Of a stretch of DNA of 64,000 nt, positions 43,229 through 50,247 are shown in pieces. Position 1 is the stretch's first letter. Each line of letters opens with the position of its first letter. The position numbers were made by a program, and so were the translations under genes. Source of the DNA: Chitinophagales bacterium (GTDB lineage: Bacteria; Bacteroidota; Bacteroidia; Chitinophagales; UBA10324); NCBI GenBank assembly GCA_019694975.1, contig JAIBAY010000007.1, positions 137,720 to 201,719 of the forward strand. The letters run 5' to 3'. The notes beneath the pieces are model-generated. The model made no database searches, was not told the origin of the DNA, and was given only the letters and a program-made list of their open reading frames with translations.

Positions 43229-43433
43229 GCAGGTTTTTCAAAGAAAAACTCTGCAAGCCACGGGGGTGGCCTACAGAGCTTGATAGACGGATTCGAGCTT
43301 GAAGATTCATCCGTCAGTAGTAATATGACATATCATACCTACTGAGTAAAGAGTGTTGTTGTGAATAGGGGAAGGTAAGCTATCAGGATGAATAACGAGG
43401 ACCGAATCCACACTGTGGAACTCGGTCTTTTTT
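43229..43433 (+). ncRNA. Compact structured RNA with intrinsic terminator upstream of the mobilisation operon
   Basis: Ordered hairpins: GCAG-GTTTTTC/GAAAAAC-CTGC (43229-43254), GCCAC/GTGGC (43257-43270), GACGGAT/ATCCGTC (43286-43315) and AGTAG/CTACT (43316-43343). A single-stranded purine-rich segment (43344-43395) follows, then a 12-bp terminator (43400-43427) and T6. No coding frame. The structure reads as a ~205-nt small RNA, or a leader that terminates before the operon starting at 43458. No known Rfam family recognised. Confidence 0.6.
43400..43433 (+). terminator. Intrinsic terminator of the structured RNA
   Basis: GACCGA-A-TCCACA / TGTGGA-AC-TCGGTC followed by TTTTTT: a 12-bp stem with a one-base loop, typical rho-independent form, 25 bp before the next gene. 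Confidence 0.85.
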
Positions 43434-43457
43434 GTTTAACCTTAAAATAGCCAGCTT

Positions 43458-43685
43458 ATGAAAAACTTCCCAACAGAAAAATGTCCTTCCGAAGATTCTC
43501 AATCTCCATCTCCTGCAGCATGGTGGGAAAGTCTAACCATTGATCAATGTTTCGAAGCAGCTTCCTACTGCTCATCTGAAGAATGGTTATTTATCCAAAA
43601 CTCATCGGATTTAACCAGTAATGCTGAGCTTAAAAACAATTCAATCACATCCAACGAACAAGTTTACACAGTGATAATTCAATAA
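43458..43685 (+). CDS. 75-aa protein at the head of the mobilisation operon
   Basis: A short acidic, Ser/Asn-rich soluble protein (WWESLTIDQCFEAASYCSSEEWLFIQNSS); family not recognised. ATG start in good position 25 bp after the terminator, and 30 bp before the next gene on the same strand. Possibly a small regulator of transfer. Confidence 0.5.
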   Translation: MKNFPTEKCPSEDSQSPSPAAWWESLTIDQCFEAASYCSSEEWLFIQNSSDLTSNAELKNNSITSNEQVYTVIIQ

Positions 43686-43715
43686 ACTCTCCTTAAAAAA
43701 TTAAAACCAAAACAC

Positions 43716-44822
43716 ATGAAAACAACCACACTTCAATCCCGCTTTTCAGATCCAGAGATCGAAAAGGCTATCAGCGACCTTAAAATTCAATTGCAATCAA
43801 TTCAGCTGATGGGTAGGTATGACGCTGAGACATCCTTACCCCTCACCGAAGCACAATGGCGTGCTCGAATCTTCAATTTCATTCAGACTAAAGTTCAAAC
43901 TGTCATTAACCTGGTTCAACAAAAGCTTCAACCGTTAGCTGGTATGGTTGTACGGGAACGTATTCTTAAAGCTGCTGGTGAAAAAACCTCTTCATTACAA
44001 AATGAAATAAACTATGAAAAGCTACAAGTACAACAGCTAAAAAATGAAGTCAACCAGTTTCACCCCAATCACGAAAAATGGACACAGCAAAAGATTGTGA
44101 AGGTCTTTATTATTGCAGGATCAGCAGCGGATGCATATCTGACCTATGACTCACTTCGAGCAGGCGGTTTACCGTTCATGCCCTCATTAGTATATGGCAT
44201 TCTGGTAGGTGGTGCACTGGCTCTTGGTTCCTACCACTTGGCAGATTGGATTATGAAGACCAGGAACGTAATCAAGCGAAGAATAAAGGCGACCATAGGA
44301 TTAACTGTTGGGGCCGTCTTTTTTACGCTTATGGGCCACGCCAGAGCTCTGTACTATAACAGCCATATTGATCTATCGCTTCAAACCAGTGAGATCGTGG
44401 CGCAGAATCCATCGGCAATATCAGGTTGGGTTTTAGCCGGAATCAGCTATTTACTTTTTGCTGCCGCTGTACTCTTTTCTGCGCTGGTTTGGGAAACGGA
44501 GGAAGAATCACTCAGCAAACAGGATTACGAACGTAAAAAGAAAGAGCTAACTGATTTAGAAGAAAAAATTGAATCCAAAAAACATGAAATAGTAACTGTT
44601 GATCAAAAAGCCAATGAAGAGAGTGCACTTGCGCTTCACCGGTTTGAATATGGATTTGGCTGTGAAAAGCGATCCATGGGAGAAGCTGAAGAAGCGGTAG
44701 CCACTTATGCAAACACGTATCTCAGCTTCAAAAAAAATGGAGAATGCCCTCAGTTTTTAACACATCCTCCGAAATTCAATTTCACCGTCTTTTTTGTTAA
44801 CCGTAAAACTGAAGAGTCATGA
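43716..44822 (+). CDS. Membrane protein of the mobilisation operon (coiled coil - 4 TM - coiled coil)
   Basis: A 368-aa protein. The N-terminal ~125 residues are helical with a coiled coil (KTSSLQNEINYEKLQVQQLKNEV). Four hydrophobic helices follow (about 128-145, 150-172, 195-210 and 235-258), then a second coiled coil (KQDYERKKKELTDLEEKIESKKHEI, ~265-295) and a C-terminal domain. I know no named family, but position ahead of a coupling protein and relaxase suggests a membrane adaptor of the transfer machinery. It overlaps the next gene by 4 bp. Confidence 0.65.
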   Translation: MKTTTLQSRFSDPEIEKAISDLKIQLQSIQLMGRYDAETSLPLTEAQWRARIFNFIQTKVQTVINLVQQKLQPLAGMVVRERILKAAGEKTSSLQNEINYEKLQVQQLKNEVNQFHPNHEKWTQQKIVKVFIIAGSAADAYLTYDSLRAGGLPFMPSLVYGILVGGALALGSYHLADWIMKTRNVIKRRIKATIGLTVGAVFFTLMGHARALYYNSHIDLSLQTSEIVAQNPSAISGWVLAGISYLLFAAAVLFSALVWETEEESLSKQDYERKKKELTDLEEKIESKKHEIVTVDQKANEESALALHRFEYGFGCEKRSMGEAEEAVATYANTYLSFKKNGECPQFLTHPPKFNFTVFFVNRKTEES

Positions 44823-45568
44823 AACATCTGTTAAAATTCCTTTTATTAGTTACACTGCTTTTTTCCTGCCGGAAAGTGCAAGATGCTAAAATTACTTCCT
44901 CGACCTGTGGATCAATATTAATTGATGTCACAGATCCTCATCTCGTCAAACCTGCAGCAGATGACGTCCTGGCGCTGTATAAGCTTTCAGGGGATATAAA
45001 TAAGGAGGCATCGTTTCGCCTCTCCGTAATTTCTGATCAGAAATTAAACCCTGTGGTTGAATACCATTTGGCTGATGGTGCAACAACCGAACAGAAGAAC
45101 AGGACTGGAGATTCTCATAATCGTGAAAACCTGGTATTAGCATTCTATGAAAGCGTTAGAAGTTCTCTTTTAAATTTTTGGGCCACGCATGATTCTGTAC
45201 AATCGCTCAGTCATTCTGAATGCATCAGCAGTATTTTAAATGAAATTACCCGTTTATCACAATCCAGCTGCACAGATAAATTCCTAATAGTTTTCAGCGA
45301 TCTCCAGGAAAACGCTGCATTCAAATCGTACACAGAGGAAAATATAAATCTACTTAATCGTAACCCTGAAGGTTTAGCCACGCATTTGCTTGAGCAGTAT
45401 ACCATTCCTGAAAATCTCTCCGGAATGACAGTGTACTTCATTAATCTGCCTAGGAATCGTGAAGAAGAAGAGGTATTTCTAAAATGGGTAGAGGTGTACA
45501 AACTCCTGCTTGAACCTCGTGGAGCTCAGATAATCGTGCAGGCACACAATAAATTTTTTATTCCATGA
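44819..45568 (+). CDS. vWA-like lipoprotein of the mobilisation operon
   Basis: A 249-aa lipoprotein (lipobox LLFSC, Cys ~17). The mature part has the strand order of a von Willebrand A-like Rossmann domain: GSILIDVTDPHLV near the start (D-x-T/S position), a central helix pair, and KFLIVFSDLQEN near 155. A full MIDAS (DxSxS) is not obvious. Probably an envelope component of the mobilisation system. Overlaps the upstream gene by 4 bp and the next small gene by 4 bp (ATGA). Confidence 0.6.
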   Translation: MKHLLKFLLLVTLLFSCRKVQDAKITSSTCGSILIDVTDPHLVKPAADDVLALYKLSGDINKEASFRLSVISDQKLNPVVEYHLADGATTEQKNRTGDSHNRENLVLAFYESVRSSLLNFWATHDSVQSLSHSECISSILNEITRLSQSSCTDKFLIVFSDLQENAAFKSYTEENINLLNRNPEGLATHLLEQYTIPENLSGMTVYFINLPRNREEEEVFLKWVEVYKLLLEPRGAQIIVQAHNKFFIP

Positions 45569-45726
45569 GTGGACGTACCCTGGGTGGAAGTTTATTGGCA
45601 GTACTCCGATCCCTTTTCATCGGAGTCCTTAAACTTATCGCCATTCTTCTGGCATGGGCTGCCAAACTGAGCGGCACCATATTGTTAAAATTCGGGGAAG
45701 CGATAGAAAAAATTGTAACGAGGTAA
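45565..45726 (+). CDS. 53-aa single-helix membrane protein
   Basis: A short gene whose ATG overlaps the TGA of the vWA-like lipoprotein and which ends 1 bp before the coupling-protein ATG. The product MSGRTLGGSLLAVLRSLFIG... has one strong transmembrane or amphipathic helix (LLAVLRSLFIGVLKLIAIL) and a charged tail. The tight coupling argues that it is real, perhaps a membrane partner of the TraG-like ATPase. Confidence 0.6.
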   Translation: MSGRTLGGSLLAVLRSLFIGVLKLIAILLAWAAKLSGTILLKFGEAIEKIVTR

Positions 45727-45727
45727 C

Positions 45728-47149
45728 ATGATGCAATTCCTTATAGAGCTGTTTAACATCGTCACCCTGGTTATTGCAGAAATATCACAGGGCATATTTG
45801 ATGGTATCATCTCACTTTTTCCGGAAGAGCGAAAGACCCGGTATGACGCTGATTTCGGATCAGTAAGCGACACACTCTTCAAATCAGGAAACGGATTTTC
45901 AGTAACTGGAAGCAGATTCCTGTCTCTGGAAGACAGTTTTTCTCACATGGTGTGCTTTGGTGGCAGTGGATCCCGAAAATCAAACTCCATTATCATCCCA
46001 ACAGTTCTGAATGCGCGAAATGTTTCGATGGTGATACATGATCCATCTAAGGAGGTATTTTTCAAAACAGCTTTGGCGAAAAGTAGAGAAGGATTCAAGA
46101 TTAAAGTGTTGGATTATAACACGCCCGAAAAATCTGAAGGTTTCAATGCGTTGGCCAAGTGTCAAACGTATTCAGATGTGCACAAGCTGGCCAGTGTGCT
46201 TGTGAGAAATACCATCGAACATTCATCAGACCCATTCTGGAATAAAAGCGCAGAAACCTTGATTGCTCTCTTTGCAACCTATTTGATCAAATACGCTAAA
46301 CCTGAACACAAAAATTTTTCGAGTGTTCTTGCGATGGTTCAAAAGTTTAGTTATGACGCAAAAAAGTTAGATGTGTTAATGGTGAAAACACATGATCAAC
46401 AATTAATTGATCAGTATAAAACCTTTGTTGCGTATCCGGATAAAACTTTAATGAGTGTCGTGGCCACTGCAATTACCGCTTTATCAATTTTTGTTAGTGA
46501 AAGTTTGGCAAAGGTTACTTCTTTTAATACCATTGAGTTTGACGAATTCAGAACGCATCCTACCATTCTTTACATCTGCAACTCAGCAAAAGACGCAGAA
46601 TTCTATCGTGGTATGAGTGCTATTTTCTTTGAATCCTTTTGGGGTTCAATTTTGAATACTATACCAAGTAAAAATGAATACCCAATTCTCTTTCTCATAG
46701 ATGAAGCATCGTCAATGAAGATTGGATCATTGGCTTCATCGGTAGCCCTACTTCGGAAGCATGCTAGTGCCATTCTTCTTATCTACCAAGATTATAGGCA
46801 ACTGGAAAATCTTTACGGCTCGTACCAGGCATCCAACATAGTAGCCAACTGCGCTACCAGGTTATATATGCCAAACCAACCTATTGAAATTTGTAAAATG
46901 CTCGAAACAGTTTTAGGAAAATATCAATATGAAGATGAGAAGATACTTCGGACACGAGAGTTGCTCACTGCCTCTGAAATAAGGCAATTGAATGAGTCTA
47001 TCATTTTGTTTAAGAATACAGCACCACTCCGAGCTAAGATGCGGCCATACTACGAAACCCTGCGGTTTAAAAGGCTCACGGAACTTGGTGCATACCAAGT
47101 TGAGAATAAGATTCCATTTACATCTCTTCCAGTAATTCAATTTGATTAA
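45728..47149 (+). CDS. traG: TraG/VirD4-type coupling protein
   Basis: A 473-aa P-loop ATPase. The N-terminus is a membrane-facing helix (LIELFNIVTLVIAEISQGI). Walker A region CFGGSGSRKSNSIIIPTVL (about residues 77-96) has Arg where the second Gly of GxxxxGKS is expected. MVIHDPSKEVFFKTA follows, then Walker B LFLIDEASSMKIG and ILLIYQDYRQLENLYG, typical of type IV coupling proteins that bring relaxase-bound DNA to a secretion channel. It is followed by the MobC-like gene after 3 bp. Confidence 0.85.
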   Translation: MMQFLIELFNIVTLVIAEISQGIFDGIISLFPEERKTRYDADFGSVSDTLFKSGNGFSVTGSRFLSLEDSFSHMVCFGGSGSRKSNSIIIPTVLNARNVSMVIHDPSKEVFFKTALAKSREGFKIKVLDYNTPEKSEGFNALAKCQTYSDVHKLASVLVRNTIEHSSDPFWNKSAETLIALFATYLIKYAKPEHKNFSSVLAMVQKFSYDAKKLDVLMVKTHDQQLIDQYKTFVAYPDKTLMSVVATAITALSIFVSESLAKVTSFNTIEFDEFRTHPTILYICNSAKDAEFYRGMSAIFFESFWGSILNTIPSKNEYPILFLIDEASSMKIGSLASSVALLRKHASAILLIYQDYRQLENLYGSYQASNIVANCATRLYMPNQPIEICKMLETVLGKYQYEDEKILRTRELLTASEIRQLNESIILFKNTAPLRAKMRPYYETLRFKRLTELGAYQVENKIPFTSLPVIQFD

Positions 47150-47152
47150 TCG

Positions 47153-47719
47153 ATGCGGGCTGTTAAAAAGAAGAGTTCCCTCTACTCCTTTCTTGACGCT
47201 TCAGGTGTCCTGGCAACCGGCAGTGAAGAAGAAATTCTTAAAAGCAAAAAACTATACTACAAAGAATACAAACGAATCTGGCGTAAAGAGAAACGGAAAA
47301 CTGAAAAGGAGTTTACATTGTCTTTTACAAATGCTGAGTTCAAACTGATTACGGAGGCAGCCAGAAAGCATAAAATGAGTCGTACAAAATATATAAAACG
47401 AACGACGATTTGGCATATGTCGCAGGTCTACATAGTGCCAGATATAGTTGAAGTACGACGAATCAGTCAGTGGCTGGGAATGCATTACAATCTAATAGCT
47501 CAAATGATTGATGATGAAAAAATATCATCTCAATTAGGAAATTCATTACTCAGAAAAATAGAAGAAATCGAGCACCAAGTGCTCATCCACTTATGTAATC
47601 CAGACACTTTAGAAGACTGGATTAATCGAGAAGTGAAGAAGAATCCAGATTTGAAAGAAAAAATTCTTCGATTGCTTACTACAATCTCATCCGATGGTGC
47701 TCAAAAGCCTCACACGTAA
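47153..47719 (+). CDS. mobC: MobC-like relaxosome accessory protein (ribbon-helix-helix)
   Basis: A 188-aa protein with a basic N-terminus and a ribbon-helix-helix-like core, FTLSFTNAEFKLITEAARKH followed by KMSRTKYIKRTT (about 60-92). The HYNLIAQMIDDEK element is typical of MobC proteins (usual 'xxNLNQIARxxN'). MobC binds oriT and helps the relaxase. It overlaps the relaxase gene by 26 bp, a standard mobC-mobA arrangement. Confidence 0.8.
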   Translation: MRAVKKKSSLYSFLDASGVLATGSEEEILKSKKLYYKEYKRIWRKEKRKTEKEFTLSFTNAEFKLITEAARKHKMSRTKYIKRTTIWHMSQVYIVPDIVEVRRISQWLGMHYNLIAQMIDDEKISSQLGNSLLRKIEEIEHQVLIHLCNPDTLEDWINREVKKNPDLKEKILRLLTTISSDGAQKPHT

Positions 47720-48722
47720 ATCACCAAGCACTCGACAGTTATTAAGTTATCTCACTGAGAAAAAAGAAAAACTGATTGGAGACAAGCAAACTCCAATCCT
47801 TATTCGACATAATATTCGATCCAGAAGTCTGGATAAGATTGTCAAAGAATTTGACCACAACGAAACCTTCAGATTACACCGGCGTAAGGATAACGTCCGG
47901 GTATACCATACGATACTTTCCTTCTCAAACAGGGACCGTCAGCATATCAATGAGAAAATGCTTCGTGATATTGCGAAGCAACACATGAAATTGCGAGGCA
48001 ATAACAATATGTACCTCGGCGTGGCACATTACGACAAATCTCATGTTCACCTACACCTCGTGATGTCCGGTACTAAATATCTCACCGGCGAATCCAATAG
48101 GCTATCCCGAAAGGAATTTCACGAACTAAAACTGGCAATGGATTTATACCAGAAACAGCGGTACCCGGAACTCATCCACAGTTTACCTCGGCATGGTAGA
48201 TCACAAAAATTGAAGGAAGCGCAACGTGAGCCGGAACCAACTAGAGGTAATTCCCGTGAATCTCAAAAGGACACCTTACAGCAAATTCTTGAAGAAGCCT
48301 ACGCCAAATCAAAGTCGCGGGACGACTTTATAAACCACTTGAAATCGCATAACCATGTGGTCTATTTCCGAAATGGCCGATTACAAGGGGTGAAATTTGA
48401 AGGTGACAGAAAATTTAGATTCAGTAGGCTCGGGTATGATAAAGATAAACTAGAGAAGCTTGATGCCCTTCGCATCAATGAAGAAAAGAACCTGGAAGAC
48501 TTACGGGAGCTTAGAGCCTCTCGGACTTTAGAGCGTGACCAGGAGAAAGAAAAAAGCGACCAAGATGATGACAGGTTCGATTTAGAAAAGGATATTGATT
48601 CCGATGAAGAGGAAGTTAAAAATGAAGAAGCCCCCGAAGTAGAGGAGGAAACTGATGACACTGGTTCAGATGATGACTCCGTTGAGGAGCTATCAGATGA
48701 AGCAGATGACATCTATCAGTAA
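47694..48722 (+). CDS. mobA: Relaxase (MobA/VirD2-type, MOBP-like) with acidic C-terminal tail
   Basis: A 342-aa protein. The three-His metal motif is AHYDKSHVHLHLV (H112, D114, H117, H119, H121). A candidate catalytic Tyr is Y19 in LLSYLTEKK. A basic linker (~165-200) is followed by a domain (~205-265, EEAYAKSKSRDDFINHLKSHN) also seen in Bacteroides MobA proteins. The last ~65 residues are extremely Glu/Asp-rich (EEEVKNEEAPEVEEETDD). It nicks oriT and pilots the single strand through a type IV system. No transfer-channel genes are in the window, so the element is mobilisable rather than self-transmissible as seen here. Confidence 0.88.
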   Translation: MVLKSLTRKSPSTRQLLSYLTEKKEKLIGDKQTPILIRHNIRSRSLDKIVKEFDHNETFRLHRRKDNVRVYHTILSFSNRDRQHINEKMLRDIAKQHMKLRGNNNMYLGVAHYDKSHVHLHLVMSGTKYLTGESNRLSRKEFHELKLAMDLYQKQRYPELIHSLPRHGRSQKLKEAQREPEPTRGNSRESQKDTLQQILEEAYAKSKSRDDFINHLKSHNHVVYFRNGRLQGVKFEGDRKFRFSRLGYDKDKLEKLDALRINEEKNLEDLRELRASRTLERDQEKEKSDQDDDRFDLEKDIDSDEEEVKNEEAPEVEEETDDTGSDDDSVEELSDEADDIYQ

Positions 48723-48838
48723 CGATGCAATCGTTACCGCTCAAGTATAAATGCATTGAGGGGTTTGGGGAGGTACTCCTCCCCAACAAGATTGCATCTC
48801 GCCATGATTACGCATCTTCATGGCGAGATGCAATCTTG
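48721..48838. repeat. Cluster of three inverted repeats after the relaxase gene
   Basis: AACGAT-GCA-ATCGTT (48721-48735), TTGGGGAGG-tact-CCTCCCCAA (48765-48786), then a perfect 21-bp inverted repeat (48787-48807 with 48818-48838, arms beginning CAAGATTGCATCTC, loop TTACGCATCT). GATGCAAT occurs in both the first and third repeats. Such density of perfect symmetry suggests a recombination/attachment or oriT-like site, or a strong bidirectional terminator between convergent operons. Confidence 0.75.
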
Positions 48839-48879
48839 CAATTCTTCGCATTAATTTTTCCCTTAATTTAACTTGTAAG

Positions 48880-48910
48880 GTTCTGCCCTTTATTCCCTGG
48901 CAGAACTTTT
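48880..48910 (+). terminator. Intrinsic terminator of the mobilisation operon
   Basis: GTTCTGCC / GGCAGAAC with an 11-nt loop, then TTTT on the plus strand. It lies 158 bp after the relaxase stop codon, beyond the inverted-repeat cluster. Confidence 0.65.
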
Positions 48911-49002
48911 CCTTATGGCATTCACCAAAACTGAAAAGTTTTGAATATTTGCATGTAGAAAACAGCCGGAATTTTTGAGGCAACCTTGCGAAGCAAGAGG
49001 AA

Positions 49003-49242
49003 TTATAAATCCTTTTCTACATTCCGCTCGCGGTCCTCGGCCCGGTCTCTTATCTGCCCCAGCACCTCTAATTCATTTTTCGCTTTTTCCATTTCATATT
49101 CCTGTTTGCCGGCAAAGAAACCGGAGAAATATTCATTGGTTGACTTCAGGCTCCCAATAAGGTTCGAGACCAGAGACGGTAAATACTTGGTTAATATATA
49201 CCCGTGGTTGAAACCCTTAATAAATTTTTTTTCGTCACTCAT
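49003..49242 (-). CDS. 79-aa protein ending the E2-E1-JAB operon
   Basis: A small protein with a possible helical hairpin (KKFIKGFNHGYILTKYLPSLVSNLIGSL) and a charged coiled-coil C-terminus (EYEMEKAKNELEVLGQIRDRAEDRERNVEKDL). Family unknown. Its start overlaps the HTH gene's stop by 4 bp, so they are translationally coupled. It may belong with the HTH protein rather than the conjugation system. Confidence 0.55.
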   Translation of the reverse strand: MSDEKKFIKGFNHGYILTKYLPSLVSNLIGSLKSTNEYFSGFFAGKQEYEMEKAKNELEVLGQIRDRAEDRERNVEKDL

Positions 49243-49514
49243 AATCCAAAAGGTTCTTTTGCATGTTTTTCAAGATACTCATTGAGTGAGTCAGTGTCGT
49301 ACAAAATGAGCTTTTTTTCTGGTTGGGCAAACCTGATTTTACCTTGGTCTCTGAGCTTCTGAAGAGTTGTTTTGCTTTTGATCCTCAGCTTTTTCATGGC
49401 CTCTTCGTCTGAAATCCATTTATCCTCCTTTTCGCCTGCTTTTTCTTTGAGACGTTCAACGACTTCTTCGATAAGGGCGTATAGAGCTTTATCTTCTAGG
49501 CAAATGACTTCCAT
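49239..49514 (-). CDS. HTH (excisionase/MerR-like) DNA-binding protein
   Basis: A 91-aa protein. Residues ~32-85 (DKWISDEEAMKKLRIKSKTTLQKLRDQGKIRF, then LILYDTDSLNEYLEKH) are a winged-helix HTH_17/excisionase-type domain, preceded by an N-terminal helix. In Bacteroidota such proteins are frequent in mobile elements as excisionase or regulator. Starts 1 bp after the membrane-protein gene. Confidence 0.75.
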   Translation of the reverse strand: MEVICLEDKALYALIEEVVERLKEKAGEKEDKWISDEEAMKKLRIKSKTTLQKLRDQGKIRFAQPEKKLILYDTDSLNEYLEKHAKEPFGL

Positions 49515-49515
49515 G

Positions 49516-50238
49516 CTAGTTTAGAATTTCAGTAGTTTCCAACAATCGGTCAGCATATGCGAACGCTATTATCTTGATCCATGCTTTGGTAACCACTACG
49601 ATCCAGAAAAGGAGAATGGCAATTAAAACTATGGTGGAAAAGTGAAAAGTATATGGGAATACAACTGGATTCCACGTCTTAGTGAGAGCCAGCCATAGTA
49701 CATAATTAAAGATAAGAACCACCAAACAAATGGTTATTCCATACAACTTTAAGCCCCAAAGATTTCTTCTAAACCCATAGCTCGTATTTTCCTTAAGCAA
49801 TAATGGAAAAGACTTTGAATCACGCGTTCTCGATAGCAGATATCTTGTCCAAGCGGCATACGCTTCATCTGAAACCTGTGGTGTTGTTGTTTCTATTTGT
49901 AGCGAAGGAATGGGAATTACTGGGCATAAAGAGAGTAGTTTAGTGTGGTACCTTTTTTTAGTAACTGAATCTATTGTGCTATCCGATAATCTAAGAATGA
50001 TCGTGGTCGGTGGGCCTCCCCAGGACTGCCATAAGCCTTTTTCCTTCAATTTTCCCATGTCCCTACCAAGTTGAGAGAAAAGATATGTCAGCACACCTCC
50101 AATTCCCAAGGAAGATATGCTGTAAAAAATATTTTCAACTTCGATTGAGTATGCAATGCCGATAACAATTATTGGAAGAAATAAAATTGCAATTGGATAA
50201 ATCCGGGCTTTGAGGGTGTAGTTATCGAACAGGGTCAT
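49516..50238 (-). CDS. Four-helix membrane protein, candidate effector of the E2-E1-JAB operon
   Basis: A 240-aa protein with two N-terminal helices (about 12-31 and 37-55), a ~100-aa soluble loop with LWQSWGGPPTTIILRLSD, and two C-terminal helices (about 165-185 and 198-220), followed by a short tail. No catalytic motif seen. Its place 9 bp after the E2-E1-JAB gene suggests it is a target or a membrane-damaging effector, as in abortive-infection operons with TM effectors. This role is inference. Family not recognised. Confidence 0.6.
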   Translation of the reverse strand: MTLFDNYTLKARIYPIAILFLPIIVIGIAYSIEVENIFYSISSLGIGGVLTYLFSQLGRDMGKLKEKGLWQSWGGPPTTIILRLSDSTIDSVTKKRYHTKLLSLCPVIPIPSLQIETTTPQVSDEAYAAWTRYLLSRTRDSKSFPLLLKENTSYGFRRNLWGLKLYGITICLVVLIFNYVLWLALTKTWNPVVFPYTFHFSTIVLIAILLFWIVVVTKAWIKIIAFAYADRLLETTEILN

Positions 50239-50247
50239 GTAGGTAGA

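Noticed and set aside
43229-43433. Known riboswitch or 6S RNA
   Set aside because: No recognised aptamer consensus and no long closing stem; left as unassigned.
48362-48712. Ser-rich minus-strand frame opposite the relaxase tail
   Set aside because: It is the reverse of the Glu/Asp-rich codons of the relaxase C-terminus, giving an artificial Ser run.
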